In this document: positions 1 to 9,742 of the stretch, piece by piece | How the letters are laid out: every line of letters starts with the position of its first letter | How positions within the stretch are numbered: position 1 is the first letter of the stretch | Assembly (NCBI GenBank): GCA_963785035.1 | Contig: CAWATG010000011.1 | Coordinates: 124,001-188,000, forward strand | Length of the DNA: 64,000 nt | From: CAWATG01 sp963785035 | GTDB taxonomy: Bacteria > Actinomycetota > Acidimicrobiia > IMCC26256 > CAWATG01 | Direction: 5' to 3' | Position numbers and translations under genes: made by a program | Notes under the pieces: model-generated | Database searches by the model: none | Seen by the model: only the letters and a program-made list of their open reading frames with translations | What the model was told of the DNA's origin: nothing

Positions 1-263
1 GCTTTTCCGACGCGGCCGAGTTCGACGAGATCCATTTCCATGCCGACTTCGAGCAGGAGCAGGATGACCCCGAGCTCCGCGAGGGTCTCCAAGGTGGAGC
101 CGTGGCCAACCCAGTCCAGGACCGAGGGCCCGATGGCGACGCCGGCGAGGATCTCGCCGAGCACCGCCGCGACACCGATACGTTCGGCGATCTCCGCTGC
201 GACCTTCGCCGCGACGAGCACGACGAGAATGTCGCGCAGTACTTCGATCGGCTCGGGTGACAC
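1..263 (-). CDS. Cation:proton antiporter, N-terminal part (runs off the window)
   Basis: Only the first 87 or so codons are present; the gene continues past base 1. It starts with GTG at 263, preceded by a GAGGAG ribosome site with 7 nt spacing. The visible protein has alternating hydrophobic helices and the segment AAVLGEILAGVAIGPSVL, typical of the first helices of CPA2-type Na+/H+ or K+/H+ exchangers (Kef/NapA type), which exchange monovalent cations for protons across the cytoplasmic membrane. It lies downstream of amt on the same strand, separated by a hairpin, so it probably has its own promoter or depends on read-through. Substrate and any C-terminal regulatory domain cannot be judged. 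Confidence 0.75.
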   Translation of the reverse strand, partial: MSPEPIEVLRDILVVLVAAKVAAEIAERIGVAAVLGEILAGVAIGPSVLDWVGHGSTLETLAELGVILLLLEVGMEMDLVELGRVGK

Positions 264-295
264 GTTGGGACTCCTCTCAGAGGTATCTCGGACGC

Positions 296-325
296 AAGGA
301 GGGCGCCGGTGTCGGCGCCCTCCTT
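296..325 (-). terminator. Strong hairpin behind amt
   Basis: A perfect 13-bp stem (AAGGAGGGCGCCG paired with its complement) closes a 4-nt loop between the amt stop codon and the antiporter start. There is no long U tract, as is common for actinobacterial terminators. It is best read as an intrinsic terminator for amt; the symmetrical stem could also act on the other strand. Confidence 0.65.
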
Positions 326-392
326 GCCGTCAAGCTGTGGTGCGGCGCACGTTTCGGTGCGCTGTCGTCAATGTTTCGGAGCCTGAGCGTGC

Positions 393-1895
393 TCAGCTCG
401 TGGATGGGAAGTGTGCCTCGGCGAGTTCCTCCTCGCCCGCTGGTGTGAAGTGGGGGTACGCGTAGACCCCCATCTCCGGTATGTCGAGGCCGACAATCTC
501 ATCCTCTTCGGAGGACCGAATGCCGTTCTTCAGGAACGCTTCCTGGAACTTGAAGAACGCGAACGCAAGCCCGAACATCACCGTGAAGATCACCACGACT
601 GCAATGGCCTGGACGGCGAGTTGCTTGCCCCCAAGACTGAAGTCGTAGAACAGGCCGGTAACGCCCTCCTTGGTCCATGTCGTGCCGTTCCAGCCGGCGC
701 CGTACTGCCCATCGGCGAACAGGCCGACCGCAAGCACGCCGAAAGCGCCGCCGACACCGTGCACCGTGATGGCGCCCACCGGGTCGTCGATGCCGCGAGC
801 CTCGATGAAGCGGGCGATGGGGATCACGATCAGTCCGCCGATGATTCCGATCACCATCGCCGCCCAGGGCTGTACGAAGGCACACGGCGCGGTGATGGCG
901 ACGAGGCCGATCAGCATGCCATTGGCCATCATGCCCGGATCGGGCTTCTCGCCCTTGAGCATCATGTAGGCCATCGCTGCGACGGCGCCGAATGCGGCGG
1001 CCGTTGCGGTGTTGAACGCTACGACGGCGAAACGGACGTCGGTGACGGCGAAGGTCGATGCCGCGTTGAAGCCGAACCACCCGAAGAGCAGGATGAAGGT
1101 TCCCAACATGGCCATTGGGATGTGATGTCCCGCCAAGACGCGGGGCTTGCCGTCCTTGTCGTACTTGCCGAGGCGTGGCCCGAGCACGATCGCGCCGGCA
1201 AGTGCTGCCGCGCCACCCATGGCGTGTACGACACCCGAACCAGCGAAGTCGACATAGCCGAGGCCGAGTTCAGCACTCTTGCCGAGGCTCGCGAGCCAGC
1301 CCCCACCCCAGGTCCAGGCGCCGAAGAGCGGGTAGTAGATCGCCCCGCAGAACAGACCCCAGCCGACGAAGGCCTTCCAGTGCCAGCGTTCAGCCATGGA
1401 GCCCGTCGGGATGGTCGCGGTGGTGTCCATGAAGGCAACCATGTAGAGGAAGAAGCCCATCGTGCCGGCGGTATAGAAGGCCTCACCCGAGCCTGCCCAA
1501 CCACCCTGCCACAGGAACACCCAGTTGTCGGAGCCGAGCAGGTTCGTGCCGACGGGCGTGGTGATTCCGAGTAACGGCAACGTATAGCCACCGAACATCA
1601 AGGGGTAACCGATCAGAAAGAACCCGACGAAGCCCAGCCCGAAGATCGCGAAGTTCGTTGACACCACGTGCGCTGCGTGTTTCGCCCGGCAAAAGCCGGT
1701 CTCGACCAATGCAAATCCGGCCTGCATGAAGATCACCATCGCGGCGCCGATGACCACCCACAGGAGGTTGACCTGGATCCCGAGATCGGCGACAGCCTTG
1801 TCCGCATCGGTCTGGGCAAATGCCGGAGCGGCGATGCCGAGCGATAGCGGGACCGTCAGAGCGGAAGCTATGGCAAATTTCCATCGCGCCTTCAC
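393..1895 (-). CDS. amt: Ammonium transporter, Amt family
   Basis: This 500-residue protein is a full-length Amt/Mep/Rh channel that moves ammonium across the cytoplasmic membrane. Residues 1-27 look like a cleavable signal peptide ending AAPAFA. About eleven membrane helices follow. The two pore histidines of the family are visible in GVVHAMGG (about H224) and ITVHGVGG (about H379). The C-terminal cytoplasmic tail contains EDEIVGLDIPEMG, close to the conserved gating tail of AmtB-type proteins. Translation starts at GTG 1895 behind a GAGGAGGAAG ribosome site. A 15-codon upstream ORF ends over this start codon, and paired CAGATANCTG boxes lie about 190 bp upstream, so nitrogen-responsive control is plausible. 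No glnK gene is adjacent. Confidence 0.95.
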   Translation of the reverse strand: MKARWKFAIASALTVPLSLGIAAPAFAQTDADKAVADLGIQVNLLWVVIGAAMVIFMQAGFALVETGFCRAKHAAHVVSTNFAIFGLGFVGFFLIGYPLMFGGYTLPLLGITTPVGTNLLGSDNWVFLWQGGWAGSGEAFYTAGTMGFFLYMVAFMDTTATIPTGSMAERWHWKAFVGWGLFCGAIYYPLFGAWTWGGGWLASLGKSAELGLGYVDFAGSGVVHAMGGAAALAGAIVLGPRLGKYDKDGKPRVLAGHHIPMAMLGTFILLFGWFGFNAASTFAVTDVRFAVVAFNTATAAAFGAVAAMAYMMLKGEKPDPGMMANGMLIGLVAITAPCAFVQPWAAMVIGIIGGLIVIPIARFIEARGIDDPVGAITVHGVGGAFGVLAVGLFADGQYGAGWNGTTWTKEGVTGLFYDFSLGGKQLAVQAIAVVVIFTVMFGLAFAFFKFQEAFLKNGIRSSEEDEIVGLDIPEMGVYAYPHFTPAGEEELAEAHFPSTS

Positions 1896-1939
1896 CGGCT
1901 TCCTCCTCGTGAGATCAGGTGTACGAGAGACACGCCCAT
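1892..1939 (-). CDS. Leader ORF of amt (15 codons)
   Basis: An ATG at 1939 has a GGGAG ribosome site 7 nt upstream and opens a 15-codon frame encoding MGVSLVHLISRGGSR. Its TGA overlaps the amt GTG start by two bases, and the amt ribosome site lies inside it. This arrangement predicts translational coupling or leader-peptide control of amt. No run of a single amino acid is present, so classical attenuation is not indicated. Whether it is translated is inference. Confidence 0.45.
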   Translation of the reverse strand: MGVSLVHLISRGGSR

Positions 1940-2077
1940 TGATTCACTCCCTCGCAGAGGTTGATCGAACCCACGCTGCGCGTGGTACAGGGCACACTTG
2001 GCCTGTGCAGAAAACTGTAAGGAAACGCTGTTTCGCGGTCGCGTCGGAACGGTGAACGCCGTGATTCGACTATCTTG

Positions 2078-2109
2078 CAGCTATCTGACGCCCAAATGAC
2101 AGATATCTG
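2078..2109. promoter_or_regulatory. Paired CAGATANCTG boxes upstream of amt
   Basis: On the minus strand, CAGATATCTG (a perfect palindrome, 2100-2109) and CAGATAGCTG (2078-2087) are repeated with start points 22 bp apart, two helical turns, followed by a related AAGATAGTCG. They sit in the gap of about 276 bp (1940-2215) between amt and the acyltransferase gene, which holds no other gene. They look like a tandem operator for a dimeric regulator, most simply of amt. The regulator is unknown. Confidence 0.4.
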
Positions 2110-2215
2110 CCCAAAGTCGGTGCTGGTGTCGGGGTCCCGAGGTGGCGGCCGAGCGAGGCACGGACGCACGGTCCGCGACGACGTGACGCCAGCCGGGTCC
2201 GTGGGATCGGTGTGG

Positions 2216-4132
2216 CTATCGGGCGGCGCAGGCGGGAGTAGTGACCGAGGATCGGCCAGTTGCGGGCGGAGTCACGGCGAATGCCAGCTTCACCGCTCCC
2301 TGCAGCGCCTCGGAGAGCGCTTGGGCGCCCGCCTCGTTGTAATGGAATCCGTCCCAGCGGTACTTCAGCGCAGCGCGGTCGACCGCCTCGGGATAGTCGA
2401 CGACAACGACTTTGCCGTTGCTGCGTGCCTCGATGTCCTTGTAGATGGCGCGCAAGGACGAGGTCCATGCTGTCGTACCCATCAACAGGCGTGGGGGACT
2501 CAAGATGAGCAGCGACGCTCCGTCAGCGGTGAGGGTCGAGACGGCGCATTCAGTGAGAGCAGTCATGTGCGCGTTCCACTTTTGGGTTCCCGGATCGAAC
2601 CACTCGCCTTTGATTCTGTGCGGTAGCGCATCCCAGACGTGGAACATCATCAGCACGACACGAGGTCGATATGCATTGATGGCACGTGGCCAGAGTCCTG
2701 GCCAGTTGCAGTTCGGGTTGATGCCGCTCGGGCTGGCTTTGCCGAACCGGTCACGCACGGCGTCGAGTGCCAGATCCAAGGCGACAGAAGGACGAATCAG
2801 TGGGAACGAAGGACGCTGGAATGACGTCATACCCGTTCGCCATCGTCTCGAATCCCGGGGTTGCGGTCGCTCCTGTGGAGTCGCCAACGATCATGAGCGA
2901 TGGCCGTTTTGGTGGGGGGGCGTGGGTTACCGGGGCTTGGCGTCGGGACGCGCTGCCTCTGCGGCCTTGGTGAAGACCTGCGGACCTGTCGTCACGGCGA
3001 TGATTGCAGCGACAGCGGTTCCGATCGCAGGCGTCGCGAGCGATACGAGTTGCCAACCGCGCAACTCCGTTGCCTTGCGGATGGGCTGTTCGATCAACCA
3101 GTACGAAGTCAGCGTTGCGGCGACCATCAGGCTGACGCGGATGGCGAACAGGGTCACTCCATCGGCGCCGACGCGGGCCTCACCGAAGATCGTCCAGACA
3201 GGCCAATGCCAAAGATAGAGGCCGTAAGACACGGAGCCGACGGCGACGAGCGGGCGCCAGGCGAACGCGCGAAGCGTGCCGGCATCGTTGGTCGTCGCAA
3301 GGACGACCGGCACCGCCATGATCGATGCCAGCAGAATTCCTCCCTGATAGGTGAACGCGGCGGTGTCGTGTAGGAACACCATCATCAGAGCCAGACCGGC
3401 CGTCGCGACGAGCGCGAGTCGACGGAGCCAGACGAATTCGCGGACCTTCGTGGGCAGGAAAGCTGCGGCAGCGCCGAGCAGGAGTCCGAACGCGTGCGTG
3501 TCGGTGCCGAAGTAGACGCGTGACGGGCTGTATGGGTCGAAACGGATTGCCATTGCCAGTGCCGAGGCTGCGGCTCCGACGAGGGCCAGGGTGCAGAGGG
3601 CCTTTCGCCCGGCGCGCCTCCAGGTCAAGAGTCCGGCGGCCAGGATGGGCCACAGCAGGTAGAACTGCTCCTCGATTGCCAAGCTCCAAAGGTGGCGGAT
3701 CGGACTCGGGGCGGAGAATTGATCGAAGTACGAAACGCCTTCGGAGATGAAGCGCCAGTTGGAGAGGTAGGTGAGTGCGCTCACGGCGTCGCCCCGGAAA
3801 TTCTCCCGAGCCACAGGATCTGCCCACGCAGCGACCCATACACACAGTGCAACGAGTAACACCAACACTGCCGGAAGGAGACGGCGGAGTCTCCGTGCCC
3901 AGAACTCGCGAAGCGAGATCTGCCCGTTCCTCCCGTGTTCGGCGAGGAGGAGTGACGTGATCAGGAATCCGGAGATCACGAAGAACAGGTCGACCGCGAG
4001 GAAGCCACCTTTGGCCAACGGCTGATTGTCGTGGTAGAGCACGATCATGATGACCGCGAGTCCGCGGAGACCGTCGAGCCCGGCGCTGTAGCGGACCTTG
4101 GGAGCGTTGCCGGAGGGTCTGTGGGCGCGCAT
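2216..4132 (-). CDS. OafA-type acyltransferase fused to an SGNH domain (two frame breaks)
   Basis: The N-terminal 400 residues form a membrane acyltransferase-3 domain: GLRGLAVIMIVLYH carries the conserved His of helix 1, HLWSLAIEEQFYLLWP is the family signature, and about ten helices follow. A linker leads to an SGNH domain with MIVGDST (nucleophile block) and WDGFHYNEAG (Asp-x-x-His block). Such fusions O-acetylate cell-wall or surface polysaccharides, using acyl groups passed through the membrane. The frame breaks near 2931-2940, where adding one C to a CCCC run joins the two domains, and again near 2755-2790. The two pieces are otherwise complete, so a single gene with sequencing errors is the simplest reading. 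No ribosome site is obvious at ATG 4132. Confidence 0.8.
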
Positions 4133-4571
4133 CGAGATCGGTGCTCGATTTGACCGGAATTTCGTGGTTCACGGACAGCGCCGAACCGGAGCCGGGTCGA
4201 AGCGATTGCTCTCCTGTTGTTCCCGGCATCCAACCCCCCTCGGTTCCAGGGATGCGACCATCGATGAGCCCAGCCTCGACCCAATCAAGGCCATTTGTCC
4301 CGTGTAACTATCATTCGGTTCTCTCAGCGCACTCCTGAACGCTGAGGGCAGAAATTCTGCGGCTTGGCGCTCCGCAACGCCTGGCCGGGCCAGGGCTCGC
4401 GATATGCCGACACATGGTACGCGTAATGTGTTGTGTCGTGGAACCTGGAGGCAGAAAAGAGTAGCGTTCGGGCAGTTCCGTCAGGACGGTTCGCCCGTTG
4501 GTGGAACGCTGTCAAGCGGCTCCAACTCACCATTTCCTGCTCACCGATTCCAACCCACCAGGGGGATTGCA
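4133..4571. other. Non-coding gap with two inverted repeats
   Basis: These 439 bases separate the divergent acyltransferase and catabolic genes and hold no convincing gene. Two inverted repeats stand out: CTCAGCG and CGCTGAG around a 10-nt loop (4323-4346), and GCAGAAATTCTGC (4348-4360), which is symmetrical except for its centre base. Either could be an operator for the island that starts at 4572. Confidence 0.4.
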
Positions 4572-4865
4572 ATGGACGAGGTCACCATTCGTCAGTACGC
4601 CGAAGCTCATGGAAAGGCCGCCGTCACCGGTGACATGGTCACCTTGATGGCAGATATCGATCCGTCTGCCATGGAAGCACTCGGCACGGTGGCCGGCGCG
4701 TTTCCAAGCCCACTCGAGAGCGCTGACGTTGCATCGCTGCGCCTCGAGGGTGACGTCGCCGTGGTGCAGATGGTCTATACAGGGAACAACACCACCGTGA
4801 CCGTGGAGTCCCGTTGGGCAGAGCGCGACGGTAGGCCAAAGGTTATCGACGCCAGGCTGGCATAG
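4572..4865 (+). CDS. Small NTF2/SnoaL-like protein
   Basis: The 97-residue protein starts at ATG 4572 with an AGGGGG ribosome site just upstream; an open frame extends further 5' but lacks a better start. The pattern YAEAHGKAAVTGDMVTLMAD near the N-terminus and the C-terminal VESRWAERDGRPKVIDARL resemble the single-cone NTF2/SnoaL fold, whose members are small hydrolases, isomerases or binding proteins. No catalytic residue can be assigned. It is the first gene of a plus-strand run into two amidohydrolases and a flavin reductase, and may act on the same substrate. Confidence 0.6.
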   Translation: MDEVTIRQYAEAHGKAAVTGDMVTLMADIDPSAMEALGTVAGAFPSPLESADVASLRLEGDVAVVQMVYTGNNTTVTVESRWAERDGRPKVIDARLA

Positions 4866-4902
4866 TGCTGGCTCTGCAATCGCGATGCGTGAGGAGACCA
4901 AG

Positions 4903-6078
4903 ATGGCCGAGTGGATCATTGACGCCGACACCCACCTGACCGAGCCCGCTGGCACCTGGACGGATTACGTTCCCGCCAAGTTCCGTGACATGGTGCCGCT
5001 CATGGTGCGCGATGACCACGGGAACGATATTTGGACCTTGAACGGCAAGTTCATGGGCCACGTTGGGCTCACGGCTCTGGCGGGGTGGGACGAACCCTTC
5101 CCGTCGGGACCCGCCCGCCTGGACGAATGCCATCCTGCTTCGTACGACGCGACGGCGCGGCTGGCCTATATGGACGGGAACAACATATGGGCGCAGGTCG
5201 TGTACCCAAATGTCGGTGGCTTCGGAAACCAACGGTTCCTCATGATGAAGGACGCCGAGCTGAAGCTGGCGTGCGTGCGCGCATACAACGACTTCCAACG
5301 TGACTGGGCATCGCCCGACCCGCGGCGCCTCATCACGCTGATCTCGACTCCGTTTTGGGATATTGACGAGACGGTCGCCGAGGTCCAGCGGGCGGCGGCG
5401 ATGGGACACCGTGGGATTCTTTTCACCGGAGAGCCCCAGGCTTTTGGCTTGCCCTTGTTGGGCGATCCACATTGGGATCCGTTGTGGGCAGTCGCTCGCG
5501 ACACCGATATGCCGATCCATTTCCACATCGGCAGTGGTGACATGTCCAAGGCAATGCCACGCGAACGAACGGTGGTCAGCGGCGATGCGTCGTCGTACGC
5601 GTTCATGTCGATCAATCTCTTCATGAACAACGGGATCCAGATGTGTGATCTTCTGCTCAGCACGGTGCTGTTGCGTTTTCCGGAGGTCAAGTTCGTCTCG
5701 GTCGAGAGCGGGATCGGTTGGATTCCGTTCCTCCTCGAGGCATGTGACTACCACGTCACGCAAGCCAACGTCGCCGGTCGCGATCGGTTCACCGAACTTC
5801 CGAGCGAGTCGTTTCGCCGCTCCGTGTACGCGTGCTATTGGTTCGAAGACGTTGCGCCGCGTAACTTCCTGGAGCTCATGCCGGCTGACAATCTGTTGTT
5901 CGAGACAGACTTTCCGCATCCGACCTGCTTGTACGGCAACATTGCCGAGCGGATCGAGAACAGCCTGGGAGGCCAACCGCGCGAAGTCCAGCGCAAGATC
6001 CTGTGGGATAACGCGGCGCGGCTCTACGACGTCGCCGAACCCGACGTCGCAGCAGTGGGAGTAGGAGCGACCCTATGA
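4903..6078 (+). CDS. Metal-dependent amidohydrolase, ACMSD-like (paralogue 1)
   Basis: This 391-residue TIM-barrel protein belongs to the amidohydrolase-2 family, which includes decarboxylases and hydrolases of cyclic or aromatic acids. The N-terminal metal site reads IDADTHLTEP, with H11 and E14 in place of the usual H-x-H pair. A second His lies in IHFHIGSGD, and the late Asp in FETDFPHP. ATG 4903 is chosen over the upstream ATG at 4885 because a GAGGAG site lies 6 nt before it. The gene overlaps the next amidohydrolase by ATGA, so the two are translationally coupled. The substrate is unknown; the neighbouring P450s and flavin reductase suggest degradation of a hydrophobic cyclic compound. 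Confidence 0.85.
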   Translation: MAEWIIDADTHLTEPAGTWTDYVPAKFRDMVPLMVRDDHGNDIWTLNGKFMGHVGLTALAGWDEPFPSGPARLDECHPASYDATARLAYMDGNNIWAQVVYPNVGGFGNQRFLMMKDAELKLACVRAYNDFQRDWASPDPRRLITLISTPFWDIDETVAEVQRAAAMGHRGILFTGEPQAFGLPLLGDPHWDPLWAVARDTDMPIHFHIGSGDMSKAMPRERTVVSGDASSYAFMSINLFMNNGIQMCDLLLSTVLLRFPEVKFVSVESGIGWIPFLLEACDYHVTQANVAGRDRFTELPSESFRRSVYACYWFEDVAPRNFLELMPADNLLFETDFPHPTCLYGNIAERIENSLGGQPREVQRKILWDNAARLYDVAEPDVAAVGVGATL

Positions 6079-7268
6079 CCGAACTGCCGAAGATCATCAG
6101 TGTCGACGACCACATTGTCGAGCCCCCACACCTCTGGAACGCCTGGCTTCCGAAGGCCTTTCGTGAGCGTGGCCCGCGTGTCGAACGTCGCGGTATCGGC
6201 GAGATGGAGCACATCGGCGGCGGCAACTACCGACAGACGTTCGACCCGGATGGCCTCCAGGCCGACTGCTGGCTGTACGAGGATCTCGTCTACATCAACA
6301 AACGACATGTTGCATCGGTCGGCTTCGCTCGCGACGACATGACGATGTCGCCGATCACCTACGACGAGATGCGCCCTGGGTGCTACGAGCCGAAGGCTCG
6401 CCTGGCCGACATGGACCTCAACTGGGTCGAAGCCTCGTTGTGCTTCCCCACATTCCCGCGTTTTTGTGGGCAGACCTTCGCTGAGGGCAAGGACAAGGAG
6501 CTCGGGCTGGCTTGCCTCAAGGCCTACAACGACTGGATGATCGAGGAATGGTGCGCCGATTCAGGCGGTCGTCTCATTCCTCTTTGCCTCATTCCGATGT
6601 GGGACGCGAACCTTGCCGCAGATGAAGTTCGCCGCAACGCTGCGCGGGGTTGTCATGCGGTGTGCTTCAGTGAGATCCCGACACATCTCGGTTTGCCATC
6701 CATTCATACCGGCTTCTGGGATCCGTTCTTTGCAGCGTGTGCTGAGACGAACACGGTTGTGTGCATGCACATCGGGTCTTCGTCGCGGATGCCTGCGGCA
6801 TCGCCGGACTCACCGCCGGCGGTGAACGTGACCCTGAGCTTCAACAATTCGATGGCGTCGTTGAGCGACTTCTTGTTCTCGGGCGTCCTCGTGCGATACC
6901 CCGAATTGAAACTGGCGTACTCCGAAGGCCAGATCGGTTGGCTGCCTTACATTCTCGAACGCGCGGACGACGTGTGGGTCGAGCACCGCGCCTGGGGTGG
7001 CGTCCGGGACCTTGTCCCCGAACCTCCGTCGACCTATTACTACCGCCAGGTCTACGGTTGTTTCTTCCGCGACCGTCACGGGCTCGAATCGCTCGATCGT
7101 GTCGGGGTTGACAACGTGACCTTCGAGACCGACTATCCGCACACCGACTCGACCTGGCCCGATACGAAGGCCGTCGCCGAGAAGATGTTCACCGGCCTGG
7201 ATGATGAAACCGTGTACAAGATCGTCCGCGGAAACGCGATCAGGATGTTGTCGCTCGACCTTCGATAG
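6075..7268 (+). CDS. Metal-dependent amidohydrolase, ACMSD-like (paralogue 2)
   Basis: The 397-residue protein has the same fold and size as its upstream neighbour but is closer to the third copy at 13931. Shared segments are SVDDHIVEPP at the N-terminal metal site, YDEMRPGCYEPKARLADMD, VCMHIGSSSR with the second His, SEGQIGWLPYILERADDVW, and ETDYPHTDSTWP with the late Asp. It begins at ATG 6075 inside the stop codon of the previous gene and is followed 7 nt later by the flavin reductase gene, so it belongs to a tight operon. The reaction (C-C or C-N hydrolysis or decarboxylation) cannot be read from the sequence. Confidence 0.85.
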   Translation: MTELPKIISVDDHIVEPPHLWNAWLPKAFRERGPRVERRGIGEMEHIGGGNYRQTFDPDGLQADCWLYEDLVYINKRHVASVGFARDDMTMSPITYDEMRPGCYEPKARLADMDLNWVEASLCFPTFPRFCGQTFAEGKDKELGLACLKAYNDWMIEEWCADSGGRLIPLCLIPMWDANLAADEVRRNAARGCHAVCFSEIPTHLGLPSIHTGFWDPFFAACAETNTVVCMHIGSSSRMPAASPDSPPAVNVTLSFNNSMASLSDFLFSGVLVRYPELKLAYSEGQIGWLPYILERADDVWVEHRAWGGVRDLVPEPPSTYYYRQVYGCFFRDRHGLESLDRVGVDNVTFETDYPHTDSTWPDTKAVAEKMFTGLDDETVYKIVRGNAIRMLSLDLR

Positions 7269-7275
7269 GAGCACG

Positions 7276-8503
7276 ATGCAGCCTTCGTCGCCAGACCCGT
7301 TTGCACCCGCAACGCTCGGCCCGCTGAAGCTGGCGAATCGCATCATCAAGGCTGCAACGTTCGAGGGGATGGCACACGAAAACCTCGCGACCGACGCGCT
7401 CGTGCAGTTCCACCGAGAAATGGCCGCGGGTGGCGTAGGGATGAGCACGGTCGCGTATCTCGCGATTTCCCGCGATGGCCAGGGCGCGCCGGCCGAGATC
7501 ATCCTCGACTCGTTGGCGATTCCGGGACTGCGCCGCGTGACTGACGCCATTCACGCCGAAGGCGGTAAGGCGGCTGCCCAGATCGGCCACGCAGGGACCG
7601 GTGTCGGCTGGGACCGGCCAGACGGGCCTCTCGCCCTCGAAGGTGTTCTCCAAGAGCGCGATGAAGTTCACACGCGCTGTCGACGACGACGATTTGGCTC
7701 GTATCACACGTGATTTCGCGACGGCGGCGCGTGTCGTGGTCGATGCAGGTTTCGACGCGATCGAGATTCACATGGGCCATGGTTACCTCCTCAGCGCCTT
7801 CCTGAGCCCGATGCTGAACAGACGAACCGACCAGTGGGGCGGATCTATCGAGAACAGGGCACGATTTCCGCGACAGGCGGCGCGTGCTGTGCGCGAAGCG
7901 GTTGGTCGCGGCATCGCTGTGACGGCAAAGCTCAACATGGCTGACGGAGTACCGGGAGGGCTGTGGCTTGACGAGAGCGTCGAGGTCGCACGGTTGCTCG
8001 AGCGTGACGGAATGCTCGATGCCCTTCAGCTCACCGGGGGTAGCTCTTTCCAGAACCCGATGTTCTTGTTCCGAGGCGAATCTCCGATCGCGGAGATGGC
8101 GGCGGTGTATCCCCGATACATGCGACCGGCATTCAAGCTCTTCGGCAAGAAGCTGTTGCCTGAATATCCGTTCGAAGAGGCATTCTTCCTGCAGTACGCA
8201 CGCCAGTTTCGTGCTGCACTGGAAATGCCCTTGATCCTGCTCGGCGGCATCACCCAACGCTCCACGATTGAAATGGCAATGGGCGAAGGTTTCGAGTTCG
8301 TTGCGATGGCGCGTGCGTTGCTACGCGAACCCGACCTCGTGCTGCGAATGCAAAAAGATGCCGACGCTTCGTCGCTGTGCGTACATTGCAACAAGTGCAT
8401 GCCAACGATCTTCCGCGGGACCCATTGCGTGTTGGTGGACAAGGAACATCGTCCCGGCCTTGTCGACAGCGGCGCTCGAACGTGTATCGCCGTCAAGGTC
8501 TAG
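7276..8503 (+). CDS. Old-yellow-enzyme-type NADH:flavin oxidoreductase (one frame break)
   Basis: Starting at ATG 7276 behind AGGAG, about 409 codons encode an FMN-binding TIM barrel of the OYE/2,4-dienoyl-CoA reductase family, which reduces activated C=C bonds with NAD(P)H. Seen are AQIGHAG, the substrate-side IEIHMGHGYLLSAFLSP, the RTDQWGGSIENR block and the C-terminal FMN phosphate site GFEFVAMARALL. It ends with a Cys cluster, CVHCNKCMPTIFRGTHC, reminiscent of the iron-sulfur loop of dienoyl-CoA reductases, but the FAD/NAD domains of the long enzymes are absent. The frame breaks near 7620-7650. It completes an operon with the two amidohydrolases. Confidence 0.8.
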
Positions 8504-8512
8504 CGCAGGGAG

Positions 8513-9710
8513 CTAGTTCGCCTGCACCTCGAACGCCTCGAACTCCACTGGCAGGTGGAGATAGCCACGGATCGGGCCGGAGTGCAACCTCTCGCGTGTC
8601 TCGGGTGCGCCCACGGTGTACTCGGGCATGTAGGGGAACAGTTCCTGAAAGGCAATACGGCATTCCAGCCGCGCGAAGGGCCGCACCGAGGCAGTAGTGC
8701 ACGCCGTGTCCGAACGCCATGTGCCGATCGAACTTGCGCCGGATGTCGAAGCGATCGGGATCGGGGAACTCGCGTTCGTCGCGGTTGGCTGATCCCCAGA
8801 TGAGGAGCACCTTGTCGCCTGTCGCCATGGGCTGGGAGCCAACGGTCATGTCCTTGGTCAACGTGCGTGCCAAGCCCTGGACGGGAGAGTCGTATCGCAG
8901 GAACTCTTCGATTGCGGTGGGGTAGAGGCTCGTGTCGTTGATGAGGTCGCGCCGTTGGTCAGGGTGATCAAAGAGGAGCACTGACGCATTCGTGATCAGG
9001 TTGGTGGTCGTTTCGTTGCCCGCGACGAGCAGGAGGAAGCAAAAGCCGAGCAGCTCGTTCTCCGTCAGGCGCTCGCCGTCGATCTCCGCTGCGATCAGTG
9101 CGGTCACGAGATCCTCGCCGGGCGTCTTGCGTCGCTCTGCGATGATGCCACCGAAGTACGCGTAGAGTTCGGCGCCGGCGGCGACGGCCTTGGCGGAGAG
9201 CTCGGGGTCTGCAGCATCGGCCTGGATGATCTCGTCGGACCAGTGCCGGAACTGTGCACGATCCTCGCGGGAGACGCCGAGCATGTCGGCGATCACCATG
9301 GTCGGCAATGGCGCTGCGAACTCTTGGACGAAGTCGCACTTGCCGCGAGGACCGATTTCGGTGAGGAGATCTCGCGCGACTTCCACGACACGCGTGTCCA
9401 TTGCCGCCATACGCTTGGGGGTGAACGCACGGCTGACCAAGCTGCGTAGTTCGTCGTGTCGCGGCGGATCCTGTGTGATGATCATCGGAAGAAAGTCGCT
9501 GGCGGATTCCGTGGAGGAATCCACGACGATGCCTTGTTCGGAGGAGTAGGTCAGGGGATCGTGGACAGCGGTCCAAACGTCGGTGAAACGACTGAGTGCC
9601 CAGAACTTGCGGTCATCGTTCCAGTAGACGGGGTACTCATCGCGCAAGGTTCGATAGACCGAGTACGGGTCTTCGTGGAGCGCGTGTGAATACGGGTCAT
9701 AGAGTTCCAT
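8513..9710 (-). CDS. Cytochrome P450 (one frame break near the C-terminus)
   Basis: About 399 codons encode a soluble bacterial P450. The I-helix reads LLLVAGNETTTNL, the K-helix ExxR motif is in AIEEFLRYDSP, and the haem loop FGHGVHYCLGAAL carries the cysteine ligand. The frame breaks just behind it, near 8670-8678; dropping one base restores ALARLE and the normal last 55 residues, ending at 8513. It starts at ATG 9710 with an AGGGGGG ribosome site. Sequence style (DPYSVYRTLRDEYPVYW at the N-terminus) is that of actinobacterial CYPs acting on steroids, terpenoids or fatty acids; the substrate is unknown. It converges with the flavin reductase gene. Confidence 0.9.
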
Positions 9711-9742
9711 CAGGTTCCCCCCTGAGTGTCGTTGCGTCCAAA

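Noticed and set aside
4843..5976. 377-codon open frame antisense to the first amidohydrolase
   Set aside because: Lack of motifs and a strong plus-strand gene make it a high-GC shadow.
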